From positions 1 through 50,932 of the forward strand of contig JAFRAJ010000006.1 in NCBI GenBank assembly GCA_017405465.1: a stretch of 50,932 bases of DNA. The letters run 5' to 3'. The stretch is from Oscillospiraceae bacterium. GTDB lineage: Bacteria > Bacillota > Clostridia > Oscillospirales > Ruminococcaceae. Position 1 is the first letter of the stretch. Each line of letters starts with the position of its first letter. The notes beneath the pieces are model-generated. The model worked only from the letters and a program-made list of their open reading frames with translations. It made no database searches and had not been told where the DNA came from. This document shows positions 14,983 to 25,200 of the stretch, one piece after another. The translations under genes and the position numbers were made by a program.

Positions 14983-15701
14983 TCATTCTTGCTGTTGATT
15001 CCTCATCAGCCGCGGGAAGCGCGGCAATATACAGAGACGGCCAGGTCCTATATGAGGCTTATGCCAATGAAGGGCTTACACATTCACAGACCCTGCTGGT
15101 AAGGTGCGATGAAGCATTCAGAAACAGCGGGATGTCACCTGGGAATGTGGATGTCTATGCAGTGACAGCCGGCCCCGGATCTTTCACTGGACTCAGGATA
15201 GGCATGGGCCTGGTAAAGGGAATGGCGTTTGCGTCTGACGCAAAGTGTGCGGCTGTGCCGACATTCCTTGCTTTGGCTCAGCCTCTTGCCGGTTCAGGGA
15301 GAGATATCCTTACTGTTCTGGATGCAAGGCAGAAGAGAGTGTACTGCTCTGCGTTCCGTTCGGATAACGGAGTGCTGGAAAAGGTCATGGAAGACTGTGT
15401 CCTGCCGCTGACAGAACTGAACATGGCTGTGAAGGAATGCGGTCTTGAGAACGTTCTCGTTGCAGGAGACGCATCAGCCCAGGCGGCGGAAGCCGTTGAT
15501 GGTGCAGAAGACGCCGGTGAGGAATACAGATATGTGCATGCAGGACAGGTGTGCATTGCTGCTGCGCAGATGGCAGAGCGCGGCGAATTATGTTCAGCCG
15601 ATGAACTGAGACCGTTCTATCTGCAGCTGTCACAGGCTGAGAGGAACAGATTAAATAACGACGATAAGGAGAGCGCGGGAAATGAAACTCATGATAGGTA
15701 G
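14979..15701 (+). CDS. tsaB: tRNA t6A biosynthesis protein TsaB
   Basis: A 240-residue ASKHA-fold protein that partners TsaD and TsaE in t6A37 synthesis. It begins ILAVDSSSAAGSAAI and contains the diagnostic AGPGSFTGLRIGMGLVKGMA. The start is a TTG overlapping the tsaE stop (TTGA), with GAGGAG eight bases before it; no ATG or GTG is better placed. The last 20 bases overlap rpiB. The rimI and tsaD genes that often follow are missing, replaced here by rpiB. Confidence 0.94.
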   Translation: MIILAVDSSSAAGSAAIYRDGQVLYEAYANEGLTHSQTLLVRCDEAFRNSGMSPGNVDVYAVTAGPGSFTGLRIGMGLVKGMAFASDAKCAAVPTFLALAQPLAGSGRDILTVLDARQKRVYCSAFRSDNGVLEKVMEDCVLPLTELNMAVKECGLENVLVAGDASAQAAEAVDGAEDAGEEYRYVHAGQVCIAAAQMAERGELCSADELRPFYLQLSQAERNRLNNDDKESAGNETHDR

Positions 15702-16128
15702 CGACCACGGCGGATTCGAACTCAAGGAAGAGGTCAAAAAGTATCTGGAATCACTGGGACATGAAGTAGTAGATGTAGGAACTTATACTCCCGACAGCTG
15801 CGACTATCCTGACATAGCTAAAGCAGGATGTGAGAAGATCACCAGCGGCGAATGCGAGCGCGGTATACTCATCTGCGGTACAGGTATCGGGATATCAATG
15901 GCAGCCAACAAGATCCGCGGCATCCGCGCGGCATGCTGCAGTGATACATATTCCGCAAGATATACGAGACTTCATAATGACGCCAACGTGCTCTGCTTCG
16001 GCGGAAGAGTAGTCGGAGGCGGTCTCGCGTGCGAACTGGTCGACGCATATCTTTCCGTTGAGTTTGAAGGCGGAAGACATCAGCGCAGAGTTGACAAGAT
16101 CATGGCGCTTGAGGCTGAAAACAAATGA
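15682..16128 (+). CDS. rpiB: Ribose-5-phosphate isomerase B
   Basis: RpiB interconverts ribose 5-phosphate and ribulose 5-phosphate in the pentose phosphate pathway. The 148-residue protein shows MIGSDHGGFELKEEV, the ICGTGIGISMAANK segment with the catalytic-site cysteine, and CSDTYSARYTRLHNDANVL, which carries the substrate-contacting residues. AAGGAG precedes the ATG from inside the end of tsaB. It overlaps the following small gene by four bases. A galactose-6-phosphate or allose-6-phosphate isomerase of the same LacAB/RpiB family is possible but less likely for a single stand-alone gene. Confidence 0.93.
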   Translation: MKLMIGSDHGGFELKEEVKKYLESLGHEVVDVGTYTPDSCDYPDIAKAGCEKITSGECERGILICGTGIGISMAANKIRGIRAACCSDTYSARYTRLHNDANVLCFGGRVVGGGLACELVDAYLSVEFEGGRHQRRVDKIMALEAENK

Positions 16129-16355
16129 ACGAAGGCAGCGACAATAAAAAGTCTTACATCAGTCTCAGACTGCTCAGGAACATCTTTGTGATCCTGCTGC
16201 TGCTGGCAGCGGAAACCGGACTGGCTTATCTGGGATATACTTTCTATATGACTTCTTTTCTGCAGCTGGGTTTCAGAATAGTGCTCATTGCTGCGGTTGC
16301 GATGTTCATGCTGGGACTCTTATGGCTCGTGAGGAGATACATCATAAACAACTGA
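16125..16355 (+). CDS. Small two-helix membrane protein, function unknown
   Basis: A 76-residue protein with a short polar N-terminus and two hydrophobic helices (about residues 19-42 and 47-67), ending in RRYIINN. Its ATGA overlap with rpiB makes it a credible translated gene. I recognise no family. Neighbours give no firm hint: sugar isomerase upstream, Lrp-type regulator 53 bases downstream. Confidence 0.7.
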   Translation: MNEGSDNKKSYISLRLLRNIFVILLLLAAETGLAYLGYTFYMTSFLQLGFRIVLIAAVAMFMLGLLWLVRRYIINN

Positions 16356-16408
16356 ACCGGAGGCAGGCAGCCTAGGGCTGATGTCATCCCGGAACGAGGA
16401 GGAAACGA

Positions 16409-16885
16409 ATGGATAAACTGCTGAAACTGCTGTGCGAAGATGCAAGGCTCTCAGTTGAGTCACTTGCAGCCATGACAGGCGACACTCCGGAAGGGGTAGC
16501 TGAAAAGATGCAGAAGATGGAGAGCGACGGCACCATACTCGGATACCGCGCCGTAGTCGACTGGGACAAGGCAGACAGGGAGATGGTGGAGAGCTATATC
16601 GATCTCAAGATCTCCCCGAAGAAGGATTTCGGATTCGATGAGTTCGCAGAGATGGTCTCGCAGATGCCGGAAGTCAAGAGCTGCACGCTTATGAGCGGAG
16701 GCAGCGACATATCACTGGTCGTAGAGGGAAGAAGCTTCAAGGATATAGCCCTGTTCGTGGGAAGACGTCTTGCCACCATGGAATCGGTTATCTCCACATC
16801 TACCAGATTCGTCCTCAAGACATACAAGAAACAGGGACACCAGGTCTCAGGAAAGAACACTGACAACAGGGAGTTTGAGGCTTGA
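16409..16885 (+). CDS. Lrp/AsnC-family transcriptional regulator
   Basis: A 158-residue regulator. The N-terminal winged helix (residues 1-50, LLKLLCEDARLSVESLAAM, MESDGTILGYRAVVDW) precedes an RAM-type ligand-binding domain (about 60-140, with FAEMVSQMPEVKSCTLMSGGSDISLVVEGRS). GAGGAGG precedes the ATG. Its stop overlaps the aminotransferase start by one base (TGATG), so the pair is translationally coupled. An amino acid made or consumed by the aminotransferase is the likely ligand. Confidence 0.9.
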   Translation: MDKLLKLLCEDARLSVESLAAMTGDTPEGVAEKMQKMESDGTILGYRAVVDWDKADREMVESYIDLKISPKKDFGFDEFAEMVSQMPEVKSCTLMSGGSDISLVVEGRSFKDIALFVGRRLATMESVISTSTRFVLKTYKKQGHQVSGKNTDNREFEA

Positions 16886-18063
16886 TGGATTATAAGAAAC
16901 TGATGTCTTCCCGGCTTCAGGAGATAAAGCCTTCCGGGATCAGACGCTATTTCAGCCTTGCGGAGGAGATGGGAGACTGCCTGTCACTGGGAGTCGGCGA
17001 ACCTGATTTCGTCACTCCGTGGGAAGTCAGACGCGCAGGAATAGACAGCCTTGATCAGGGAAAGACGTTCTATTCTGCCAATGCAGGCCTAAAAGAACTG
17101 AGAAGGCAGATCTCTCTTTACCTTAAGAGAGCATTTGATCTTGAATATGATCCGGACAGCGAGACGGTAGTCACCGTCGGAGGTTCGGAAGCAATAGATA
17201 TGGCGATGAGAGCTCTGCTCAATCCCGGAGATGAAGTCCTGCTTCCTTCTCCATGTTTCGTATGCTATGAGCCCATAGCCAGGATGTGCGGAGCGACTGT
17301 AACACCCATAATACTGAAAGAGGAAAATGAGTTCAGACTGACAGCAGAAGAACTCAAGGCCGCCATCACTGACAGGACAAAGATACTTGTCCTTCCTTTC
17401 CCGAGCAATCCCACAGGCGCTGTACTGAGCAGACAGGACCTGGAGGATATAGCGGAAGTCCTTAAGGGAACAGACATCTTCGTGCTTTCGGACGAGATAT
17501 ACTCGGAGCTGACATACGGCAGTGAGAAGCATGTATCTCCGGCTTCTATAAGCAGAGATATGTGGGAGAGGACCGTAACAGTAAACGGATTCTCAAAGTC
17601 ATTCGCGATGACGGGTTGGAGGCTCGGATATGTATGCGCGCCTGCACCTCTGACGGAACAGATAGTAAAGATGCATCAGTTCGCGATAATGTGCGCACCG
17701 ACGACCGCTCAGTATGCCGGTATCGTCGCGCTCAGAGACTGCATGGAAGTGGTGTCATCCATGAGGGATGAGTACGATATGCGCAGGCGTTTCATAGTAG
17801 ACGGATTCAACCGTATGGGACTGCACTGCTTCGAACCCAGAGGGGCATTCTATGTATTCCCGAGCATAGAATCCACGGGACTGTCGTCAGATGATTTCTG
17901 CGAGCAGCTGATAAGGAAAAAGCGGGTCGCGGTGATCCCCGGCACCGCTTTCGGACCCGGAGGAGAGGGACATATAAGAGTGTCATACAGCTATTCTCTT
18001 AAGCACATCAGAGAAGCGCTCGGAAGGATAGGCGAGTTCATCGAGGAGAACAGAAAGAGATGA
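16885..18063 (+). CDS. Class I/II PLP-dependent aminotransferase
   Basis: A 392-residue fold-type I aminotransferase of the AspC/PatA type. PLP-lysine is Lys238 in NGFSKSFAMTGWRLGY. Other markers are SLGVGEPDF, NPTGAVLSRQDLEDIAEVL, LSDEIYSELTYG and the substrate-carboxylate segment GGEGHIRVSYSYS. The most likely substrates are aromatic amino acids, aspartate or alanine, or N-acetyl-diaminopimelate precursors; the sequence alone does not decide. The ATG at 16885 is preferred to the adjacent upstream in-frame TTG. It overlaps ispE by four bases. Confidence 0.9.
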   Translation: MDYKKLMSSRLQEIKPSGIRRYFSLAEEMGDCLSLGVGEPDFVTPWEVRRAGIDSLDQGKTFYSANAGLKELRRQISLYLKRAFDLEYDPDSETVVTVGGSEAIDMAMRALLNPGDEVLLPSPCFVCYEPIARMCGATVTPIILKEENEFRLTAEELKAAITDRTKILVLPFPSNPTGAVLSRQDLEDIAEVLKGTDIFVLSDEIYSELTYGSEKHVSPASISRDMWERTVTVNGFSKSFAMTGWRLGYVCAPAPLTEQIVKMHQFAIMCAPTTAQYAGIVALRDCMEVVSSMRDEYDMRRRFIVDGFNRMGLHCFEPRGAFYVFPSIESTGLSSDDFCEQLIRKKRVAVIPGTAFGPGGEGHIRVSYSYSLKHIREALGRIGEFIEENRKR

Positions 18064-18938
18064 ACCGTGTTCTGAGACTCCGTGCGAACGCCAAGGTGAA
18101 TCTGTCCCTTGACGTAACGGGAGTCAGAGAAGACGGATATCATACAGTGGATATGGTCAACAGGTCGGTGACACTGTTCGATGAGATCGAATTCATGCTC
18201 ACCCCGGGAGAACCGTTCAGCATAATCTCCAATGTGAAGTATTTTCCTACAGACGAGAAGAATCTCATTTGGAAAGCAGCGAAAAAGCTGTGCGATTGTG
18301 CCGGAGTACCGCTGCCGGATGCCAGATGTGCCGTCCGCAAGCGCATTCCTTCCCAGGCGGGTCTTGGAGGAGGCAGCGCAGATGCTGCTGCATCGCTCAT
18401 AGCTTTCAATACCCTTCTCGGGCTCGGGATCGGAGATGAGGAACTGTCCGTAATCGGAGCTTCAGTCGGAGCGGATGTGCCGTTCTGCCTCAGAGGAGGC
18501 ACCGCCAGGGTCAGAGGAATCGGAGAGATAATTGATCCGGTCGAGGACATATATCCATGCCCGATGCTGATCGCGATGCCGAGATACGGCCGTTCTACAA
18601 AGGAAGCATACGGGATGCTGGACCGGGTCGGAGTTCTGTCCCATCCTGATACGGAGAAGATCCTGGAAGGACTTGCTGCCGGAGATCCTGAAAGTGCATT
18701 CAGGACAGCAGGAAACGTTTTTGAAGCGGTGACAGCTGACGAAGTCACTCAGCAGCTCAAGGACAAGATGTCTGCTGACGGCGCAGTGTATTCTGCTATG
18801 ACAGGCACAGGAGCTGCGGTATTCGGTATCTTCCAGAGATCAAGGGAAGCCATGGAGGCCAGAGACCTTCTCAGGACGGAAGGTTATGGTGCATGGGTCG
18901 TTTACAGAGCGGAAAAAGGCGTAGAAATAACAGATTAA
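18060..18938 (+). CDS. ispE: 4-diphosphocytidyl-2-C-methyl-D-erythritol kinase
   Basis: IspE phosphorylates CDP-methylerythritol in the MEP pathway to isoprenoid precursors. The 292-residue GHMP kinase starts with LRANAKVNLSLDV (Lys12), includes GYHTVDMV, and has the ATP loop PSQAGLGGGSADAA at residues 97-110. GADVPFCLRGGTARVRGIGE and the C-terminal MTGTGAAVFGIF complete the signature. It is coupled to the aminotransferase by an ATGA overlap. A hairpin follows before addB. Confidence 0.95.
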   Translation: MNRVLRLRANAKVNLSLDVTGVREDGYHTVDMVNRSVTLFDEIEFMLTPGEPFSIISNVKYFPTDEKNLIWKAAKKLCDCAGVPLPDARCAVRKRIPSQAGLGGGSADAAASLIAFNTLLGLGIGDEELSVIGASVGADVPFCLRGGTARVRGIGEIIDPVEDIYPCPMLIAMPRYGRSTKEAYGMLDRVGVLSHPDTEKILEGLAAGDPESAFRTAGNVFEAVTADEVTQQLKDKMSADGAVYSAMTGTGAAVFGIFQRSREAMEARDLLRTEGYGAWVVYRAEKGVEITD

Positions 18939-18945
18939 AACAGAT

Positions 18946-18973
18946 GTGCCGCCGTTCGTCAGAATGGCGGCAC
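18946..18973. repeat. Hairpin between ispE and addB
   Basis: A perfect 8-bp stem, GTGCCGCC/GGCGGCAC, encloses twelve bases. No T-run follows, so it is not a normal intrinsic terminator. It could pause transcription or protect an RNA end between ispE and addB. Confidence 0.5.
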
Positions 18974-18995
18974 GATGAGTTTATGAGGTATAAGT

Positions 18996-21900
18996 TTGTT
19001 TACACTTGTATTGGGAACAGCAGGGAGCGGCAAGAGCAGGTATTGCCTGCAGCAGGTCACTGAGCTCGCCAAAGCGGGAGAGGACTGCGTGATCGTGGTC
19101 CCTGAGCAGACGGGATTCACATACGAGAGAGAACTTGTTGAGAGGCTTCCGGACAAGCTCGGAGCCAGAGCTTCTGTCATGAGCTTCAGGAGCATCTCGA
19201 GAAACGTTCTGAGACAGTGCGGAGGTTCTGCGAGGATCCGGATGGGTGATGCGCAGAAGACTGCCCTTGCCAGAAGAGCTGTGAACAGGAAAAGAAACGA
19301 GCTCACATGTTATTCAGGCAGCAGGGAATTCTCGTTCTACAGCATGCTCAGTTCTCTTATGGATGAGCTGCGCAGCGCCGGTGCCACACCGGAGATGATA
19401 AGAGAGATCGCTTCTGATGTGGAGAGCGGACTGTCCAGAGAAAAGTTCTCGGATATTGCTTCTGTGATGGCAGAGTATGAGAGCTCCATGGGAGAGAGAT
19501 TCCTTGATGATCCTGGAGAGATCGTGTTCGCCACAGGAAAAGTGGCGGAGTCAGGCCTTTTCAGCGGGAAGAACGTATTCTTTGATGCTTTCTCAGGCTT
19601 TACCGCAGTAGAAACAGATATGATAAAGAAGATCGCCTCCTGTGCAAAACAGGTGACGGTATGCCTCTGCTGCACGGGAAGTGACAGCGACTACGGTACC
19701 TCCGTAGCAGTGCCGGCGCGCACTGCTCATGAGATCAGGAGGATGTCACTCGAGCTTTTCGGAAAGCTCCCGGAAGAGGTGCTGATGGAGACATCTGACA
19801 GATTCAGGACAGAAGGGCTGAAGCTTGCGGAGAGATACTTCAGGAATCCTTTTAGAGCAGATGACCAGAATACGGAAGGCGTCATCTATTTTACCGGAAG
19901 TGACCGCTATGATGAGGCTGAGCGTGCCGCCGATGAGATCGTGAGGCTCGTCAGAGAAGAAGGGTACAAATACAGAGAGATAGCAGTGCTTTTCAGGGAT
20001 GCAGATATGTACCGGGAACCGGTCACCAGGACGTTCCTGTCTTTCGGGATACCGTATATCTTCGACGAAGGTGAAGATCTCCTGAACGCTCCCGGAACAG
20101 TGTTCATGCTCAGCGCTTTAGAGATGCTTCCGAGAATAAAGACAGAGAGCCTTCTGAGGCTCCTGAAGACAGGATTGTGCGATATCACTGCAGAGGAGAT
20201 ATCTCTTCTGGAAGATTACGCCTTTGTGCACGGCACGGAAGGAGAAGGCTGGCTCAGAAAATTCACCATGAGATCCAGCGGACTCGGAACACCGCAGACT
20301 GATGAAGAAGAACTCATCCTTGCCCAGACTGAGAAGGTCAGGGAAAAGGTCGCCGGATGGCTGAGACCGTTCCTTGCAGCGTCGTCAGAGGAAGGAAGGG
20401 ATATCGTCCGAGCAGCATATGAACTGATGGAGAGATGCGGCGCTGCTGAAGCTGTTGAAAGAAGAGATAAAGCGGGACGTGAGAACGCTGAACTGATGTT
20501 CTCAGTGATCCAGCAGCTCTACGATCTTGCTGACAGGGAGAGCATATCCGGCAATGAACTCGGGGATACCCTGAGGATCCTGAGCGCCAGTACGAAGTCT
20601 GCTGATATACCCAGAGTCGGAGACGGTACTGTTATAGGAATCGCAGGCCATTCGAGACTGTTCAATCCACGAGTGGTCTTCGTCATGGGACTAAATGACG
20701 GGATTTTCCCCAAAGATGTTTCGGAAGGGAATATCTTTACACTGGAAGAGAGAGATATCCTGTGCGGACATGATCTGATGCTGGGAAACAGTTTTGACCA
20801 GAGTACCGATCTTGAATCATATTTCCTGTACGGTGCAGTTACGTCTGCCTCTGAGAAACTCTATCTGTCCTGCGCAGAACGCGCAGCTGACGGAGGGCTC
20901 ATGCCTTGTGCTGAACTGGAAGGCTTCGTGACTTCATTCGGGCTTGAGCCTGCCGCCAGGAAAAGGGCATCCGGCATCGTGAATGAAAAGACTGCGAGAC
21001 AGACATACGCCGAAGCACTTTCCGAAAGAGACACTGAACTGGCAGGGTCTCTTCTGGCCAGTGATGCGGGAGATGAGTGCAGGGATTATGACAGAGCAGT
21101 CAGAAGAAACGAATTCGTTATAGGTGATGCAGCTACAGCCGGTGAACTGGCAGGAGATGTCACCAGGATCACAGCCAGCAGGCTTGAGACATTCGAGCAG
21201 TGCAGGTTCATGTATTTCATGCAGTATCTCGCAGGGATAAGTCCGCTGAGAAAAGCGGAACTGTCTCCCAATGAGGCGGGAACGTTCGTCCATGACGTGA
21301 TGGAAAAACTCATGAAGCATTTTGACGGAGATCTCACTGCCCAAGAACAGGCAGAAGTGGAAAGGACCTGCCGCAGAATAGCTGATGAATATATCGACAG
21401 CGTATCTGAATCAGGACAGAAAAATCCCAGATTTGCAGTTATCGCCGATCAGATAAAGGACAACTGCGTAAGGCTTGCCAGGAGGCTTCGGAACGAACAG
21501 TTCCAGAGCTCCTTCAGGGCAGCGGAATATGAGCTGGACATCGGCAGAGACATTCCTCCTGAGGTCTATCCTCTTGAGGATGGACATACCGCTGAGATCC
21601 ATGGCAAGGTAGACAGGATAGATGTCTATAAAGAAAACGGACGTACATATATGCGCGTCATAGACTATAAGACGGGAGGAAAGGACTTCGATCTCTCGGA
21701 CGTATGGCAGGGGATCAATGTCCAGATGCTCCTGTACCTGTTCGCAGTAAGGAACAACGGGCGTGACAGATTCGGTACCGATCCGATCCCCGCAGGAGTG
21801 CTTTACATGCCGGGGGATCCGAATCCTGCTTCTCAGGAAGAGAAGGCTGATGAAGTATATACCATGAAAGGACTCGTCCTGGATGATCCTGCCGTGCTGC

Positions 21901-22226
21901 AGGCCATGGAAAGAGACGGAGAAGGAATATTCATCCCTGCCAGTCTGGACAGGGAATCAGGAAGATGGAGCACTAAGAATCTGATATCCATGGAGGAACT
22001 CGGAAAGCTTGAGAGACGCATAGAAGAGCTGGTCACTGAGATGGGCAACAGTGTCAGACGAGGCGATGCGAGAGCTATCCCTGCGCGTCACAGCAACGAC
22101 AGCAAGCCGTGTGATTACTGTCCCTACAGAGCGGTATGCGGAGCGGACAGAGTGCAGGAAGAACGCCAGATAATACGCATGAGCAAGGAGCGCATATTCG
22201 GAGGAAAGGAGACACAGAATGGCTGA
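18996..22226 (+). CDS. addB: ATP-dependent helicase/nuclease subunit AddB
   Basis: AddB is the second subunit of the AddAB enzyme that resects double-strand breaks for RecA. The 1076-residue protein starts with the ATP-binding GTAGSGKS. The C-terminal nuclease domain has GKVDRIDVY and RVIDYKTG. The four iron-sulfur cysteines of AddB are in place: Cys736 (FEQCRFMYF) and Cys1039, Cys1042 and Cys1048 (CDYCPYRAVC). The start is TTG: GAGG lies upstream and neither nearby ATG is in frame. It overlaps addA by eight bases. Confidence 0.95.
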   Translation: MFTLVLGTAGSGKSRYCLQQVTELAKAGEDCVIVVPEQTGFTYERELVERLPDKLGARASVMSFRSISRNVLRQCGGSARIRMGDAQKTALARRAVNRKRNELTCYSGSREFSFYSMLSSLMDELRSAGATPEMIREIASDVESGLSREKFSDIASVMAEYESSMGERFLDDPGEIVFATGKVAESGLFSGKNVFFDAFSGFTAVETDMIKKIASCAKQVTVCLCCTGSDSDYGTSVAVPARTAHEIRRMSLELFGKLPEEVLMETSDRFRTEGLKLAERYFRNPFRADDQNTEGVIYFTGSDRYDEAERAADEIVRLVREEGYKYREIAVLFRDADMYREPVTRTFLSFGIPYIFDEGEDLLNAPGTVFMLSALEMLPRIKTESLLRLLKTGLCDITAEEISLLEDYAFVHGTEGEGWLRKFTMRSSGLGTPQTDEEELILAQTEKVREKVAGWLRPFLAASSEEGRDIVRAAYELMERCGAAEAVERRDKAGRENAELMFSVIQQLYDLADRESISGNELGDTLRILSASTKSADIPRVGDGTVIGIAGHSRLFNPRVVFVMGLNDGIFPKDVSEGNIFTLEERDILCGHDLMLGNSFDQSTDLESYFLYGAVTSASEKLYLSCAERAADGGLMPCAELEGFVTSFGLEPAARKRASGIVNEKTARQTYAEALSERDTELAGSLLASDAGDECRDYDRAVRRNEFVIGDAATAGELAGDVTRITASRLETFEQCRFMYFMQYLAGISPLRKAELSPNEAGTFVHDVMEKLMKHFDGDLTAQEQAEVERTCRRIADEYIDSVSESGQKNPRFAVIADQIKDNCVRLARRLRNEQFQSSFRAAEYELDIGRDIPPEVYPLEDGHTAEIHGKVDRIDVYKENGRTYMRVIDYKTGGKDFDLSDVWQGINVQMLLYLFAVRNNGRDRFGTDPIPAGVLYMPGDPNPASQEEKADEVYTMKGLVLDDPAVLQAMERDGEGIFIPASLDRESGRWSTKNLISMEELGKLERRIEELVTEMGNSVRRGDARAIPARHSNDSKPCDYCPYRAVCGADRVQEERQIIRMSKERIFGGKETQNG

Positions 22227-25200
22227 TATCAACCTTACTCCGGAACAGAGATCGGCAATAGAAAATAGCGGAAGTCTACTGGTCGGAGCAGCTGCCGGAA
22301 GCGGAAAGACATTCGTCCTTACTGAGAGGATCGCAAGGATACTGAGCGACAAAGAACATGCTGTGCCGGCTTCCAGGCTGATCGTGCTTACTTTCTCAAA
22401 TGCCGCTGCCTCGGAGATGCGTCAGAAGATAAAGAGAAAGCTTGCCGGACTCATAGCGTCGGATCCGTCAGATACCTATCTCAGACAGCAGCAGAGACTC
22501 CTGAGAAGGGCACACATAGGGACTGTGCACTCTTTTTGTCAGAAACTTCTCAGAGAATTCTTCTCGGAAGCCGGGATATCTCCTGATTTTCGTTTATGTG
22601 ACGAAGACTATTCACAGGCACTCAGGATAAGAGCGATGGAACAGACGATGGATCTTCTCTCGGAGGAAGATCCGGAGACTGCGGCTGTGCTCTTCGGAAG
22701 TTTTGGAAGATCCAGAAGCGACAGGGAAGCTATGGATGCTGTCATGCAGCTGAACGATTTTGAACAGAACCTTACAGAACCGGAGAAATGGGAGGAGGAG
22801 GTCCTGGGCAATGCGGAGAGGGAGATTCCTTTCTCCGAGACTCCGGCATGCAAGGCCTCGCTGGAAAGACTGGCATCTGATTTCTTACAGGCTCTTCTGC
22901 TCTGCGAAAACGCTCAGAAAGCTCTCATGGCAGAAGATGCAGAAGGAAAGGCTTTTCAGTGTTTCAGCGATATTACAGACAAGTGCCGTTCAGCCGGGAA
23001 AGCGGTAAAAGAGGGAGATATCCCTGCAGCGAAACAGGCGCTTTCGGTCAGAATAGAGGGAAAACTCTCGTTTTCACAGAAAAAGGTAGGGAAGGACACA
23101 CAGAACAGGGTAAAAGGAGCGAAAAAAGTCTGTGACAAACTGTTCGAGAAGACCGGGAAGATGCTTGAGGAAGACACTGAGGAGAACAGTGCCGTGCGTC
23201 ACGGCATGTCACTTACGGTAAAAGCTCTCATAGCAGCAGAGAGACGTTACCGCAAACAGCTGGAATCCATGAAAAAAGAAAGAAATCTCCTGGAATATGA
23301 CGACCTTGAGATATTGACGCTCAAACTTTTCTACGATGATGCCGGAAACCTTACCGGCACAGCCAGAGAGGTGGCGGGAAGATATGACCATGTTCTCGTG
23401 GATGAGTTTCAGGATACGAACGAGAGACAGAAACTGATCTTCGATGCTTTGTCCGAATCTGGAAAGAAACTGTTCTGTGTCGGAGATGTCAAGCAGAGCA
23501 TCTACAGTTTCAGAAGAGCAGATCCGACTATTTTCACTGCAATGGCAGAGAAGAGCGGGGCGCCGGGAGGAATGGAATACATCGGTCTGCACAGCAATTT
23601 CAGAAGTGATGACAGAGTCATAGAAGCAGTCAACAGAGTGTTCGATCCGCTGATGACCAGAGGGTTCGGCGGAGCAGATTATATCCGGACTGAACGTCTG
23701 GTGCACGGGAAGACGGAGGATACCGAGAACGGCACCGAATGCGGCCTGGAGTTTCATTCGGTGGATTGCGACGCGGAAGAACTGCCCAAAGCAGTAGCCG
23801 GTTATGTCGCAGGATTGCTGAACTCAGGATACAGGGTCCCTGACGGACAAGGGACCAGGGCAGTCAGAGAAGAGGATATAGTGATTCTCCTGAGATCCAT
23901 GAGGGGCAGAGCAGGTGAATATACCAGGGCACTGTCGGAAGCGGGTGTAAGATGCAGCAGCAGTCAGTCGGAAGATTTCTTTGATTCTTCTGAGATCATG
24001 ACTGTGATGTCGCTTTTAAGGGCAGTGAGCAATCCGGGACGGGATGTTGATCTGGCTGCAGTAATGCTTTCACCACTGTGCGGATATACACTGGATGAGT
24101 TTACGCGGCTGAGACTTTCTGACAGAAGAGGAAGACTGTGGACTGCTGTAAAAAACTCGGATGACATCAAGAGCATAAGGCTTAAAGAACTTATAGAAGG
24201 CCTGAGAGAGAAAGCTTCACGTATGTCTGCTGAGGAACTGGTAAGGGAAGCGATTGAAGACAGTGAAGCAGAGATACTGCTGACTGCCCAGCCGGACACT
24301 GCAAGGCGCAAGGCAAAACTGAGGGCGCTGATCGATTATGCGGCAGGATATACCGCGTTCGGCGGAAGAGGGCTTACCGATTTTATCCGTTACTGTGATG
24401 ATGCTGCTGACAAACAGAATGGACCTTCTGTCGCGGAAGGCACTGCCTCCGGTGTGCTCGTAACTTCTGTCCACAAGTCGAAAGGACTTGAATGGCCTGT
24501 AGTCATACTGGCCGATGCGTCGAAGCAGTTCAACACAGGACCGATCTCCAGAAGCAACGTACTATATGACCAGAGAGCGGGTATAGGGGTCAAAGTCAGG
24601 ATAGAGACAGAGAACGGACTTTGGATGAGCAAGCCTCCGGAATTCGGGACGATCGAACAGATGAAGATAGATCTGCAGAAGGAAGAAGAACTGCGTATAC
24701 TCTATGTTGCCTTAACAAGAGCCAGACAGCGGGCTGTAGTGTTCGCAGCACAGAAAGAACGCAAAAACGGAGGTTCTGCAGGAAGCGGGATACTGGATGA
24801 GACTGTCAGCTGTCTTGGTGCGGACGGAACGCTCAGCCCGATGATCGTGGCGGAGAAGAACGATTTCGCTGACTGGATAGCACAGGCTTTTTCAGCGGCT
24901 GGATTCATTTCTTCCGACCTGGACAGGGAAGTCACTGTAAGGGAACCTCTGATGCTGGTGAGAAAAAAGGCGGATTCATATTCGTTCGTCAGCGAAAGTG
25001 AACAGGACGCCGAGGCTTTTGCAGATAAAAAACTTACTGAAGAGATAAATGCAAGGCTGCGTTTCACTTACGGCTCAGGCGGCGTCGTACAGATACCGAC
25101 GAGCCTTACGGTCACGCAGCTCACAGAGTCTTTCCGCCCCGCACTGGCACACAGACCGGCATTTGTAAGAAAAGAGGGCCTTACTGCTGCGGAGAGGGGC

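Noticed and set aside
18946..18973. Terminator after ispE
   Set aside because: The stem is strong but no T-run follows on either strand, so it was listed only as a hairpin.
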